Below are positions 43,277-51,959 of a stretch of 64,000 nt of DNA, piece by piece (the first letter of the stretch is position 1; every line of letters begins with the position of its first letter). Origin of the DNA: Bog-366 sp963722555 (GTDB lineage: Bacteria; Acidobacteriota; Terriglobia; UBA7540). A program made the position numbers and the translations under genes. The stretch spans positions 496,001-560,000 of the forward strand of contig CAVRNQ010000005.1 of the NCBI GenBank assembly GCA_963722555.1, in the 5' to 3' direction. The notes below the pieces were generated by a model, which was given only the letters and a program-made list of their open reading frames with translations, was not told the DNA's origin and did no database searches.

Positions 43277-44098
43277 TCAGGTGGGAGGAGCTATAGGGAA
43301 GCGGGCGCGGATGCAGCCCGCACCCATGCCTTCGGTCACCATCTCGAGTTTGCCTCCCAGGCCCTCAACCAGACGCCGGTTGATTGCCCAGCCCATCGCG
43401 CCGCTTTTGGTCGCATGAGAGAACAGCGAGCCCAGGCTGGTGATGTCCTCGAGCACCTTGACCTGCAGGTACTGCAAGTCCAGACGGGGCGGCGCCAAAG
43501 ACACCTGAGTCTCTCCGTCGGAGGCAGAAACCCCGATATCGATGATCCCTCCTCCAGCGCTGTTGTGAATGACCCAGGCGAGCAAGTTTTGCAGGGCTTC
43601 GCGTAAACGGTTGGGGTTCACGCAAACCCCGGCTGGGCCGTCCGCCGTGAGTCGCAAGCGGAGTCCTCGGGATTCTGCCAACCCCTGCATCTCCGCCACC
43701 GCCTCGCGCACCAGAGGCTCCAGAATGACAGACTGAGCAGGGCCAGCCGGGGCGCCGGATTCGGCCAGATCCCGGAGCGAGACAATCAACTCCACCATGC
43801 GGTCGGCGAGTTCGAGTGACTGTTCGAGGATCGACTGGTATTCCGAAACGGTGTGGTTTCCCAGGAGGGCCAACTCGATGCCGCCCCGCAAAGCCGTGGC
43901 GGGCTGAGCCAAGCGGTGCGCCAGCGCACCCAGGCATTCGCGGCAGCACTCCGGCGTCCCGCGGCGCGCCGCCGGATCGTCGGTGGGGGCGGGCAGGGGA
44001 GACGCCGGGCTTCCTCCCGGGGCGGTTCCCGGTGGCGCCAAACCGTCGTCCGGTCCGGCCCGCCGGGGAACAGAAGCCAGTTTCACATGGTTCGGCAT
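43277..44098 (-). CDS. Degenerate sensor histidine kinase
   Basis: 273 residues from ATG 44098 (GAGG nine bases upstream; alternatives at 44113 and TTG 44119 overlap the regulator stop). A Pro-rich start is followed by a dimerisation helix with a HELNQPL-like box (GALAHRLAQPATALRGGIEL). The ATPase domain keeps an N-box-like segment (LREALQNLLAWVIHNS) and a lid region (AMGWAINRRLVEGLGGKLEM), but the DxGxG box is replaced by PPRLDLQ. ATP binding may be weak or lost. It has no sensor or membrane domain. It follows the OmpR-type regulator gene and is probably its partner. Confidence 0.75.
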   Translation of the reverse strand: MPNHVKLASVPRRAGPDDGLAPPGTAPGGSPASPLPAPTDDPAARRGTPECCRECLGALAHRLAQPATALRGGIELALLGNHTVSEYQSILEQSLELADRMVELIVSLRDLAESGAPAGPAQSVILEPLVREAVAEMQGLAESRGLRLRLTADGPAGVCVNPNRLREALQNLLAWVIHNSAGGGIIDIGVSASDGETQVSLAPPRLDLQYLQVKVLEDITSLGSLFSHATKSGAMGWAINRRLVEGLGGKLEMVTEGMGAGCIRARFPIAPPT

Positions 44099-44102
44099 GG
44101 CA

Positions 44103-44777
44103 TCAGGCCTCATCCCCAATTTGGTAGCCTACGCCCCGAACCGTGCGAATCAACTTCTTTTCGTGGCCGCTGTCCACCTTCTTGCGCAGGTAATTGATGT
44201 ATACGTCCACGACGTTGGTCATGGTATCGAAGGAGAGGTTCCAGACGTGTTCGATAATCATGGCGCGGGTAACGCAGCGGCCGGCGTTGCGCATCAGGTA
44301 GTCGAGCAGGGCGAATTCCTTGGGCGTAAGCTCCGTGGGGTGACCGGCGCGTTTCACGGTCCGTTCCACGCGGTTCAGTTCCAAATTGTCCACCCGCAGT
44401 ATGACCTCGGCGGGTTGCGCCGCACGCCGCATGAGGGCGCGTACCCGGGCGGAGAGTTCACTGAAAGAAAAAGGCTTGGTCAGGTAGTCGTCGGCCCCCA
44501 AATCCAATCCCTTAACCCGATCTTCGACCCGATTGCGGCCGGTCAGAATCAGGACGGGCAGGGCGGGTTTGGTCTCGCGGATGTGCTTCAGGACATCCAG
44601 CCCATCCACCCGGGGGAGGGTCAGATCGAGGACCGCCACGTCGTAGTCGAATTGACCGACCATGAACTGCGCTTCATCTCCGTCTTGGGCAACATCCACG
44701 GCATATTGCTCGGCTTCCAAGCCCTTCTGAACGAAGCTGGCCACCGGCTTATCGTCTTCGGCAATTAGGATTCGCAT
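44103..44777 (-). CDS. OmpR/PhoB-family response regulator
   Basis: 224 residues. Receiver domain 1-115 (ILIAEDDKPVASFVQKGLEA, phosphoacceptor in VAVLDLTLPRVDG, LTGRN, LTKPFSFSEL) and winged-helix output at about 125-222 (LTPKEFALLDYLMRNAGRCV, WNLSFDTMTNVVDVYINYLR, TVRGVGYQIG). It is transcribed towards the flagellar locus but separated from it by about 600 bases; targets are unknown. Confidence 0.93.
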   Translation of the reverse strand: MRILIAEDDKPVASFVQKGLEAEQYAVDVAQDGDEAQFMVGQFDYDVAVLDLTLPRVDGLDVLKHIRETKPALPVLILTGRNRVEDRVKGLDLGADDYLTKPFSFSELSARVRALMRRAAQPAEVILRVDNLELNRVERTVKRAGHPTELTPKEFALLDYLMRNAGRCVTRAMIIEHVWNLSFDTMTNVVDVYINYLRKKVDSGHEKKLIRTVRGVGYQIGDEA

Positions 44778-45306
44778 CTTTTCACCCTATTCCAATCATA
44801 ACTGTGAGAGGCAGAACTCGGCCGCCGGCCGGTTTTGCTTCTCTCATGAAGGTCTCGCCTTCATTAATCATGTTTTACTTCGGCAGAACCGACCTGAAGG
44901 TTGAAGAAATTTCATCGAAGCCCTCGACCGGCTCGTGACAACCGCCGGAAGCGCCAAGATCGGGGGCGGCGGGAAGCCGTCCACCACACGCCCCTCTGGC
45001 TGTCACCCTTGCGAAACTTGCATGCACAGGCAGGGCGGGGGGCCACTCCTGCACTTCTGGACCCCGCCTTCCGCGGGAGTGGGAGCGGAGGTTGGGCGTC
45101 GGGTTGATCCTGCCAAACCATGGGCGGCGTGAAGCCGTAGGGACTTTCTGCACCTCCTCCTGGTCAGCATCCAGGATCGGACTGTCGGTTCCCCCTAAAG
45201 CCACTACCGAGCCCAGCCGATTAGCCCCATAGGGAGAGATTAACCGTGGGAGCCCGCGACCCGGGTGCTGACTCCGGGCCGGCGCGACACTGCGCGTGGA
45301 TTAGGC
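44778..45306. other. Divergent intergenic region
   Basis: 529 bases between two divergent regulator genes. It must hold promoters for both, but I see no convincing hexamer pair, no tRNA and no clear operator. It has no copy of the window's repeats. Confidence 0.4.
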
Positions 45307-46383
45307 ATGATTACCCGATTGCTTCCGAAGGTTCTGGTGGTGGACGACGATCCGGGCATTCGCCTGTTCTTCCGAGAGGCGCTCCAGCCCATCACCGCTC
45401 ACGTGGCGGAGGCCGCGGATGCCCCGGGCGCACTGGAAGCGATCGAAAGCGGCGACTTCGATGTCATCGTATGCGACGTTTGGATGGCTGGCGCCACCGG
45501 GTTGGACCTTCTGGCCATGGCGCACCAGACGCGCTGGGACGTGGGGTTCATTCTGGTCACCGGAGAATATCAGATTGAAACAGTCATTGCGGCGCTGCGC
45601 ATGCAAGCGTCCGATTTCCTGCTCAAGCCCGTGACGCTGGAAGATCTGACTCGCTCCGTGACGGGAGCATTTGAACGCCTGGTGTCCATGCGGCAGGCGC
45701 GGGCCTACCAGGGTTCGCTCGAGGTGAGCATCCAACGGCGGACGCACGAACTGGAGGTGGCGCTGAGCGAACTCGAATCCAACTACCAGATGACTTTGGA
45801 GGCTTTGGTCGCGGCACTCGATGCGCGCGAGCACGAGACGTTTTCGCATTCTTTGCGGGTACGCGCCTATACCCGCTACCTCGCCCGCCGGGCCGGCTAC
45901 CCGCCGGCGCTGCTGCCCACGCTCGAACAAGCAGCTTTGCTGCACGATATCGGCAAGGTCGCCGTTTCGGACTCGATCCTGCTGAAGCCCGCGAAGCTTA
46001 CGGCCGAAGAATGGGTAGAAATGCGCAAGCATCCCACGACCGGGGACGAGATCCTCAAGCGGGTTCCTTTCTTGCGCCCCGCCAGCGCCATTGTTCGGCA
46101 TCACCACGAGCGGTTTGACGGCTCGGGTTATCCGGACGCGCTCGCCGGCGCCCGGATTCCCCTCGGCGCCCGGTTGTTTGCCGTAGCCGACACGCTGGAT
46201 GCCATGACGACCGACCGCCTTTATCGCAAAGCCCCAGGACTGGATGCGGCGCTGGAGGAAATCCGTCGCTGGAGTGGCACGCAGTTTGATCCTCATATTG
46301 TGGACTTGTTCCTCGGGATCCCTCCCGAAACTTGGACGCAGGTCTGCACGGAGGTCGAGTGCGCCACCTCCCTGCCCAAGTGA
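45307..46383 (+). CDS. HD-GYP response regulator (predicted c-di-GMP phosphodiesterase)
   Basis: 358 residues from ATG 45307. Receiver domain (about 1-120: KVLVVDDDPGIRLFF, phosphoacceptor in VIVCDVWMAGATG, LLKPVTLEDL), coiled coil, then HD-GYP domain (about 165-345). The metal ligands are seen: HDIGK, KHPTTG, RHHHERFDGSGYP, and FAVADTLDAMTTDR. The enzyme should cleave c-di-GMP, which usually favours motility; this fits the flagellar neighbourhood and the MshEN, PilZ and GGDEF-like proteins nearby, although coupling is inferred. Confidence 0.92.
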   Translation: MITRLLPKVLVVDDDPGIRLFFREALQPITAHVAEAADAPGALEAIESGDFDVIVCDVWMAGATGLDLLAMAHQTRWDVGFILVTGEYQIETVIAALRMQASDFLLKPVTLEDLTRSVTGAFERLVSMRQARAYQGSLEVSIQRRTHELEVALSELESNYQMTLEALVAALDAREHETFSHSLRVRAYTRYLARRAGYPPALLPTLEQAALLHDIGKVAVSDSILLKPAKLTAEEWVEMRKHPTTGDEILKRVPFLRPASAIVRHHHERFDGSGYPDALAGARIPLGARLFAVADTLDAMTTDRLYRKAPGLDAALEEIRRWSGTQFDPHIVDLFLGIPPETWTQVCTEVECATSLPK

Positions 46384-46615
46384 AATCCGCCGTCTTCTCC
46401 CGAGGTTTCCCGTAGGCTGTGCCTTCCTGTCAGCACCGGGGTAAAAGGGAGCCAATTTCATCAGTCTGAGGGGAACCGGGTTTTGAGAGCCTCATCGGCG
46501 GGGAGGCGGTAAAGCAGAAGTTTCTACATGCGAACCGAATTCGATTTGATTCAGCTTTCTGCCAGCGCAGTTCGGTCTCCCATGGCTGCCCTTGGACGCC
46601 CAAGATTCAAAGTCA

Positions 46616-46663
46616 TCATTCGTACCGCAACGCCACCCTGGGATCGACCTTGGTCGCCCGCTG
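46616..46663 (-). pseudogene. C-terminal remnant of an ADOP permease gene
   Basis: On the minus strand these bases read QRATKVDPRVALRYE and a stop, the fixed C-terminus of ADOP permeases (compare ATKVDPIVALRYE at 15778 and ATRVDPMVALRYE at 47409). Nothing upstream of it in that frame is permease-like: the sequence turns into the toxin-antitoxin promoter. It is therefore the last 16 codons of a deleted or replaced gene. Confidence 0.75.
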
Positions 46664-46666
46664 GGG

Positions 46667-46695
46667 TTGACGGTAATTTCCGTTTGTGCTACATT
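46667..46695 (+). promoter_or_regulatory. Sigma70 promoter for the toxin-antitoxin pair, near-leaderless
   Basis: TTGACG, 17 bases, TACATT. The antitoxin ATG (46704) lies only eight bases after the -10 box, so the transcript would start at or within a few bases of the start codon. Confidence 0.55.
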
Positions 46696-46703
46696 TTTGC
46701 CGT

Positions 46704-46916
46704 ATGAGTCATACATTAAGCGTTCGTCTTACACCGGAACTCGCCGAGTGGCTCCAGGAGAAGAGCCGGCGGACTGGTTTGCCCGCCGGTCGGATTATCC
46801 GTCAGCAACTGGAGCGTGCCCGGTCCGAAGCTGGAAACCAGCGCTTCCTTCGCCACGCGGGAAAAATCAGCGGCCCCCAGGCTCTCTCCTCCCGGAAGGG
46901 ATTTGCGCGTTCATGA
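46704..46916 (+). CDS. Ribbon-helix-helix antitoxin (VapB-like)
   Basis: 70 residues. The start MSHTLSVRLTPELAEWLQEK followed by SRRTGLPAGRIIRQQLERA is a CopG/RHH DNA-binding domain; the polar tail would bind the toxin. It overlaps the PIN gene by four bases (ATGA). It likely represses its own promoter, which is near-leaderless. Confidence 0.85.
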   Translation: MSHTLSVRLTPELAEWLQEKSRRTGLPAGRIIRQQLERARSEAGNQRFLRHAGKISGPQALSSRKGFARS

Positions 46917-47329
46917 AGGCTATTGCCGATACCGGCCTGATCGTGGCCTTTGGCAATCGCACCGACCGTTTTCATTCTTGGGCGGTGGAAATCGCCAGGA
47001 ACATTACGGAACCGCTGCTGACCTGCGAAGCGGTCTTGGCGGAAGCAGCTTTCCATCTTCGCTCGGTATCGTACGTACTGGCCCTGATCGAGGACGGAAT
47101 GTTGCAAGTCTCGTTCGAGATACCGAAGCATCAAAAGCGCTTGGCAGAACTGGCGGAACGATACCAAGACCGCCAACCCGACCTGGCTGATCTGTGCCTC
47201 ATCCGGATGAGCGAACTGTTTCCCCAGCACACCGTGATTACAGTGGACGACGAAGATTTCCGCATCTATCGCCGGAACAGCCGTGAGACGATCCCCCTTC
47301 TATGCCCACCCAGGAGTTCACGACGGTAG
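46913..47329 (+). CDS. PIN-domain toxin (VapC-like)
   Basis: 138 residues. Acidic residues of the PIN active site are seen in AIADTGLIVAFGN (Asp), TCEAVLAEAAFHL (Glu), PDLADLCLIRMSE (Asp), and TVDDEDFRIYRR (Asp). PIN toxins are Mg-dependent RNases held in check by the antitoxin encoded just before. The module sits between a permease-gene remnant and a second permease gene. Confidence 0.87.
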   Translation: MKAIADTGLIVAFGNRTDRFHSWAVEIARNITEPLLTCEAVLAEAAFHLRSVSYVLALIEDGMLQVSFEIPKHQKRLAELAERYQDRQPDLADLCLIRMSELFPQHTVITVDDEDFRIYRRNSRETIPLLCPPRSSRR

Positions 47330-47408
47330 CACCCCTCGGATCTCCTCCGACAGGCGTTGGAAAGTTGCGATTCGGCCCACCCTGCACCCCTAACCCCTAA
47401 TCACTGCC

Positions 47409-48469
47409 TTACTCGTACCGCAGCGCCACCATGGGATCGACTCTCGTTGCCCGCCGTGCGGGGATGTAACTGGCTACGAGTGCCACTGCGGTCAGGGTGA
47501 GTGAGACAGCGACGAATGTGAGCGCATCGGCGGGCTTCACGCCGTAAAGCAGGTTCGAGAGGAAGCGCGTGAGGCCCAGGGCTCCAACTATTCCAAGGCC
47601 CACACCCGCGAAGGCAAGAACCATTCCTTGGCCCACCACAAGCCGGAGCACGGCGCTTTTCCGCGCACCCAGTGCCATTCGGATACCAATTTCGTTCGTC
47701 CGACGAACCACCGTATAAGCCAGCGTTCCATAGATACCGATAAAGACCAGCAATAGTGTCAGACCGCTGAAGAAACCCGCAATATCTGCGACGAGGAACT
47801 CCCGCGCCAACTTTTGATCGATGCGTTTCTCTAGAGTTATCATTTCACCGATTCTCAGATGTGGATCCACTTCCCGAACCGCATCGCGCACGGCGCCGGC
47901 GACGGCGAGGGGCGAGCTTGTGGTACGTACCTCCAGCGAATGGATTTCAGAGTTGTTTTGCAATGCCGCGAAGTACACTAACCGCACATTCGATTCACGA
48001 AGGTCAAGGTACTTTGCATCCTTTGCGACACCGATGATCTCGTATTGCTCCTTATTGAACTCGAACCGCTTACCCACGGCAGGCCGGTTGCCGAAGTAGT
48101 GGCGCGCCATGGTCTGGTTGAGAATCGCGACTTTCTGCGCGTTGGAATTGTCCGCTAGAGAAAACTCGCGCCCCTCAAGCAACGGGATGCCCGACGTCTC
48201 AAAATAGTCGGGCCCCACCCAATTTGCGTGTGCCCGTTGATCTTCCATAGTTGGTGGATACCCATCGAACTTGAGCCCGCTGACATCACTACCGTCGTTC
48301 GCCAAGGTTGGATTGAAAGAGACACTGGCGACCTGGACTCCTGGGATGGCCTCCGTGCGCCGCAGCAATAGCACGATCACGCTCGCCCACGGTGGCTGGT
48401 ACTCGCGCTCGGAACCGACCTGCACAGAAAGGACATTGGCGGCACGAAATCCGACGTCTTGGGTTTTTA
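47409..48469 (-). pseudogene. ADOP permease, C-terminal part (gene split by insertion sequence)
   Basis: The 3' part of the gene whose 5' part is at 49810-51373. It reads on from IQNLKTQDVGFRAANVLSVQ through the second periplasmic domain and the last FtsX block (MALGARKSAVLRLVVGQGMV) to VDPMVALRYE. Removing the IS and one copy of its 10-bp duplication leaves 2625 bases, exactly 875 codons, with no break: FIRTIQN joins LKTQDVG. So the split is due to the IS alone. An ATG inside (MIQN context, near 48482) could start a truncated product, but this is unlikely to work. Confidence 0.9.
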
Positions 48470-48479
48470 GATTCTGAAT

Positions 48480-49809
48480 CACTACTGTCCGGCAAAAGTT
48501 CGGACCATTCCTTGTAACTACCTGAGTACGCGAAAGTAAGGGGTCCCGATGAAGTTTTTCGATTTCAAATTTTTACCTGTTCATGAACACCATAGGACTG
48601 CTTGCCACTCTAGTTTGGAGGCAGTCGATGAACACGGGCCAAACCGTTTTCGCTCAACTCATGGAGTTCATCCCGACCTACCAGTTTCAGCTCTGCGTCG
48701 ATCGCTACTACGGCCATCGTTACGTCAAAGGTTTTTCTTGCTGGGATCAATTTCTCTGCCTGGCTTTCGCTCAGCTCACCTATCGCCACAGTCTCCGCGA
48801 CATCGAAGCCTGTCTGCGAGCGCAACCCGCGAAGCTCTATCATATGGGTTTCCGCGGTCGAGTCTCTCGCGCCACGCTCGCCGACGCCAACGAGCATCGC
48901 GATTGGCGCATCTACGCCGACTTTGCCCAAGTGCTGATTGGCATCGCCCGCAACCTCTACCGCGACGAATCTTTCGGAGTGGAGTTGTCCGAGACCGTGT
49001 ATGCGTTCGACTCGACCACCATCGATTTGTGTCTGTCGCTGTTTCCCTGGGGCCAGTTTCGCCGCCGCAAGAGTGCGGTGAAGCTGCATACGCTGTTGGA
49101 CGTGCGCGGCAGCATTCCGACCAGTGTTTATGTGACCGGCGGGCAGGTCCACGACGTCAACCTGCTGGACGAACTGCTTCTCGAAGCCGGAGCCTTTTAC
49201 TTGCTCGACCGCGGTTATGTCGATTTCGCTCGTCTCTACGCGTTTACCCAAGCTTGTGCCTTCTTCATCACTCGCGCCAAAAAGAATATGCAGTTCTATC
49301 GTCGCTCCTCGCGCCCCGTCGAACGATCCACGGGAGTGCAGTGCGACCAAACCATTCTGCTGACCGGAGTGCGAACCGCGCAGCGTTATCCCGATCGCTT
49401 GCGACGTATCCACTATTTCGATGCCGAGAAGGACTCCCGACTCACTTTCCTGACCAACAATTTTCTCCTGCCCCCTCTGACCATCGCGCAACTGTATCGG
49501 GCCCGCTGGCAGGTGGAATTGTTCTTCCGCTGGATCAAACAGCACCTGCACATCAAGGCTTTCTACGGTACCTCCGAGAACGCCGTGAAGACGCAAGTTT
49601 GGGTCGCCCTCTCGGTTTACGTCCTGGTGGCGATGGTCAAAAAGCAACTGGGGCTCGACCTGAGTCTGTACAAAATTCTGCAAATTCTCAGCGTCACGAT
49701 TTTCGAAAAAACCCCGATTTTAGAGGGGTTTTTCAACTTTGCCGATGAAACCGAAAACCTGAATCTCGGCAAGCAGCTGAATCTGTTCGAGTTTTAACCG
49801 GACAGTACT
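48480..49809 (+). mobile_element. IS4-family insertion sequence, 1330 bp, 10-bp target duplication
   Basis: Ends carry inverted repeats around ACTGTCCGG (left, 48484-48492) and CCGGACAGT (right). GATTCTGAAT is duplicated directly outside both ends (48470-48479 and 49810-49819); IS4-family elements typically duplicate 10-12 bases. It encodes one intact transposase and disrupts a permease gene. The intact ends and perfect duplication point to a recent insertion. Confidence 0.92.
48628..49797 (+). CDS. IS4-family DDE transposase
   Basis: 389 residues from ATG 48628, with GGAGG six bases upstream. N-terminal DUF4372-like part (QTVFAQLMEFIPTYQFQLCV), then the DDE domain: first Asp in YAFDSTTIDLCLS, second in YLLDRGYVDFARL, and the Glu in the YREK-type region YRARWQVELFFRWIKQHL. 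It ends 12 bases before the element's right end. No frameshift or stop is seen, so the element looks able to move. Confidence 0.92.
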   Translation: MNTGQTVFAQLMEFIPTYQFQLCVDRYYGHRYVKGFSCWDQFLCLAFAQLTYRHSLRDIEACLRAQPAKLYHMGFRGRVSRATLADANEHRDWRIYADFAQVLIGIARNLYRDESFGVELSETVYAFDSTTIDLCLSLFPWGQFRRRKSAVKLHTLLDVRGSIPTSVYVTGGQVHDVNLLDELLLEAGAFYLLDRGYVDFARLYAFTQACAFFITRAKKNMQFYRRSSRPVERSTGVQCDQTILLTGVRTAQRYPDRLRRIHYFDAEKDSRLTFLTNNFLLPPLTIAQLYRARWQVELFFRWIKQHLHIKAFYGTSENAVKTQVWVALSVYVLVAMVKKQLGLDLSLYKILQILSVTIFEKTPILEGFFNFADETENLNLGKQLNLFEF

Positions 49810-49819
49810 GATTCTGAAT

Positions 49820-51373
49820 AGTTCGAATAAACAGTCCTCCGACGACTGATAACAGCAGCGAAAGGGCGACTTGCATCGCGATCAGCCCGTCCTTTAACCC
49901 CCAGCGCCGTCCGCCGTCCGCCAGGATACGCGAGTTAAGTTTCAGCCCCGCACCGGCGCCCTGCCGCGCGGCTTGAAGAGCTGGCGCCAGACCAAATAGC
50001 ACACCTGTCGCAACCGAAATCACCCCGGTGAAGCCCAAGATGTGAATGTCAGGACGGAGGTCCACTGTGATCGCACGGCCGACACCGGCAACCAGGCTCA
50101 GCAAAAACCGCTCGGTCCAAACGGCAAACAGAAGTCCAAGCACGCCTCCCAACAATGCCAGCAGCACGCTTTCCGTCATCAATTGCCGGACGATGCGGCC
50201 GCGGCCGGCGCCAAGCGCGAGGCGAATAGCGATCTCTCTTTGTCGTGTTGCCGCCCGCGCCAACTGCAGACTCGCCAAATTGGCACAGGCAATCAGCAGA
50301 ACCACCGCCACCACAGCCATCAGAATGTTCAAGGGAACGGAGAGGCTGTCACGGAGCCCGGAACTGCCCCGGTTGCCGGTTTCCACTGCGATGCGGTGAA
50401 TAAAACCGCCTCGCGACACGCCATCCGGGATCTGCGGCAACAGAAGGCTCAAGTCCGCGCTTGCCTGCTGGGCCTGAACTCCGGGCTTCAAACGTCCCAT
50501 CAGATTGAGCCATGTGAAGCCCGGCAGGTTCCTTCGCGACGCAGGCATCAAGCTCACCGTTGCCCAGATATCCGGTGCTTCCCCAACGGTCTCGCCAAGG
50601 AACTCGGGTGGCGCGACGCCGACGATGCTGAACGGCAAGCCATCCAGGCCAATCTGTTTCCCGACCACCGAGGGAGAGCCGGCGAAGCTCCGCTTCCAGA
50701 AGCGATTGCTGATGACCGCAACCTGCAGGCTCTCATCCTCATTGCTAAACACACGCCCGAGGAAGGGTTGAACGCCGAGCACGGAAAAGTAATTGGTGGA
50801 GACGATCTTGCGTAGCGCGACTTCCGTTTCAGCACCCATCCCGACATCGATGCGCGCCTGGCTCGAGGCCGCGAGCACACCAGAGAATGCTCGGTTCCCG
50901 TCGCGCACGATCAGATAGTCCGGGTAACCGAAGTCACCGACCCTTCCGTCCCGAGAAAACGAAGCGAGCACCACCAGGCTCTCCGGGTGGCTGACCGGAA
51001 GGGTTCTGAGCAGAATCGCATCGATCAGGCTAAAGATCGCAGTGTTCGCACCTATACCCAGCGCCAACGTGAGCACAGCCACGGCGGTGAAGCCTGGACT
51101 GCGCCGGAGTTGGCGTAGCCCATATCGGAGATCCTGCAAAAACGTCTCAACAGAATTCCATCCCCACATCTCCCTGCTCCTCTCTTGCGCCAAGGTCACG
51201 TTCCCGAACCGGCGCAACGCCGCATAGTGAGCTTCTTCGGGCGGCATGCCGGATTCCAGGTTCTCCTGCTCTTCCATCTCGAGATGAGAGCGAATCTCTT
51301 CCGCGAGATCGTCCCCCGGTTTTGCCCGGCGAAACAGAGCACCGAATTTGGCAAGCTGTCGGCGCCAGCTCAT
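49820..51373 (-). pseudogene. ADOP permease, N-terminal part (gene split by insertion sequence)
   Basis: The 5' part of the split gene. The ATG at 51373 follows GAGGAAGGG and overlaps the padR stop. An N-terminal PadR-associated helical region (about 1-70, LAEEIRSHLEMEEQENLESG, MPPEEAHYAALRRFGNVTLA) leads to TM1 (VAVLTLALGIGANTAIFSLI), the MacB periplasmic domain and the first FtsX block (VVLLIACANLASLQLARAA). The frame then runs out of the target duplication into the IS and stops. The intact gene would have coded 874 residues. Confidence 0.9.
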
Positions 51374-51732
51374 TGCCCTTCCTCGGGCTCGGCGGGCCGC
51401 AGAACGCCGGTAATGGCCCGCACAAAGCGCTCCCAACGCGAGGTCTCGGCCACCAATTGCCGTCGTCCCGCCGCTGTCAGGCGGTAGTACTTGGCCCGCT
51501 GGTTGTTCTTGGAAACACCCCAATCGGCCGAAATCCAACCTTCCTGTTGCAGGCGCTGGAGTGCGGGGTAGAGAGACCCGTGTTCCACCTTGAGCGTCTC
51601 GTCCGACAGGCGCTCAATGGACTTGGCAATGCCATGTCCGTGAGTGGGTCCCCAGCGCAAGGTGCGCAGAATCAGCATGTCGAGGGAGCCATATACAAGT
51701 TCGATGCGGTCTCTTGATGGTTGCTTGGCCAT
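51370..51732 (-). CDS. PadR-family transcriptional repressor
   Basis: 120 residues from ATG 51732. PadR winged helix (ELVYGSLDMLILRTLRWGPT, HGHGIAKSIERLS, VEHGSLYPALQRLQQEGWIS, KYYRLTAAGRRQL). It overlaps the split permease gene by four bases, the usual padR-ADOP operon. A nine-base inverted repeat lies just upstream and suggests autoregulation. Confidence 0.93.
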   Translation of the reverse strand: MAKQPSRDRIELVYGSLDMLILRTLRWGPTHGHGIAKSIERLSDETLKVEHGSLYPALQRLQQEGWISADWGVSKNNQRAKYYRLTAAGRRQLVAETSRWERFVRAITGVLRPAEPEEGQ

Positions 51733-51741
51733 AGTGGCAGG

Positions 51742-51768
51742 TAATCTACCACACAAGGCGGTAGATTA
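51742..51768. promoter_or_regulatory. Likely PadR operator
   Basis: TAATCTACC, nine bases, GGTAGATTA: a perfect inverted repeat 10-36 bases upstream of padR. It overlaps a GATAAT that could be the -10 box on the minus strand (51770-51765). Confidence 0.6.
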
Positions 51769-51789
51769 TCTACTAAATAAAAACGGTGG

Positions 51790-51959
51790 GTAGTGGTGTC
51801 ATTTGGAATAGGATCACATTCGGAACACTGGTCATTCCCGCGAAAGCGGGAATCCAGTCCGTCGGCGGGGCGTTTCCAGTGGCTTGCCGAGTAGATTCCC
51901 GCTTTCGCGGGAATGACCGTGCCTCGGAGTGCCCGGTTCTCGCAAATGACACCACTACC
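51790..51959. mobile_element. MITE-like inverted repeat element (170 bp), GGTAGTGGTGTCATTTG ends
   Basis: GGTAGTGGTGTCATTTG at the left and its exact complement at the right; inner arms TCATTCCCGCGAAAGCGGG and their complement. No clear target duplication. A half copy lies at 5187-5245. Confidence 0.75.

Noticed and set aside
45106..45150. Possible c-di-GMP-I riboswitch upstream of the HD-GYP gene
   Set aside because: GCCAAACC followed by GGCGTGAAGCC faintly recalls the GEMM core, but the conserved GACGCAAAGC is not matched and the second helix segment (TGGCAGCC type) is missing.
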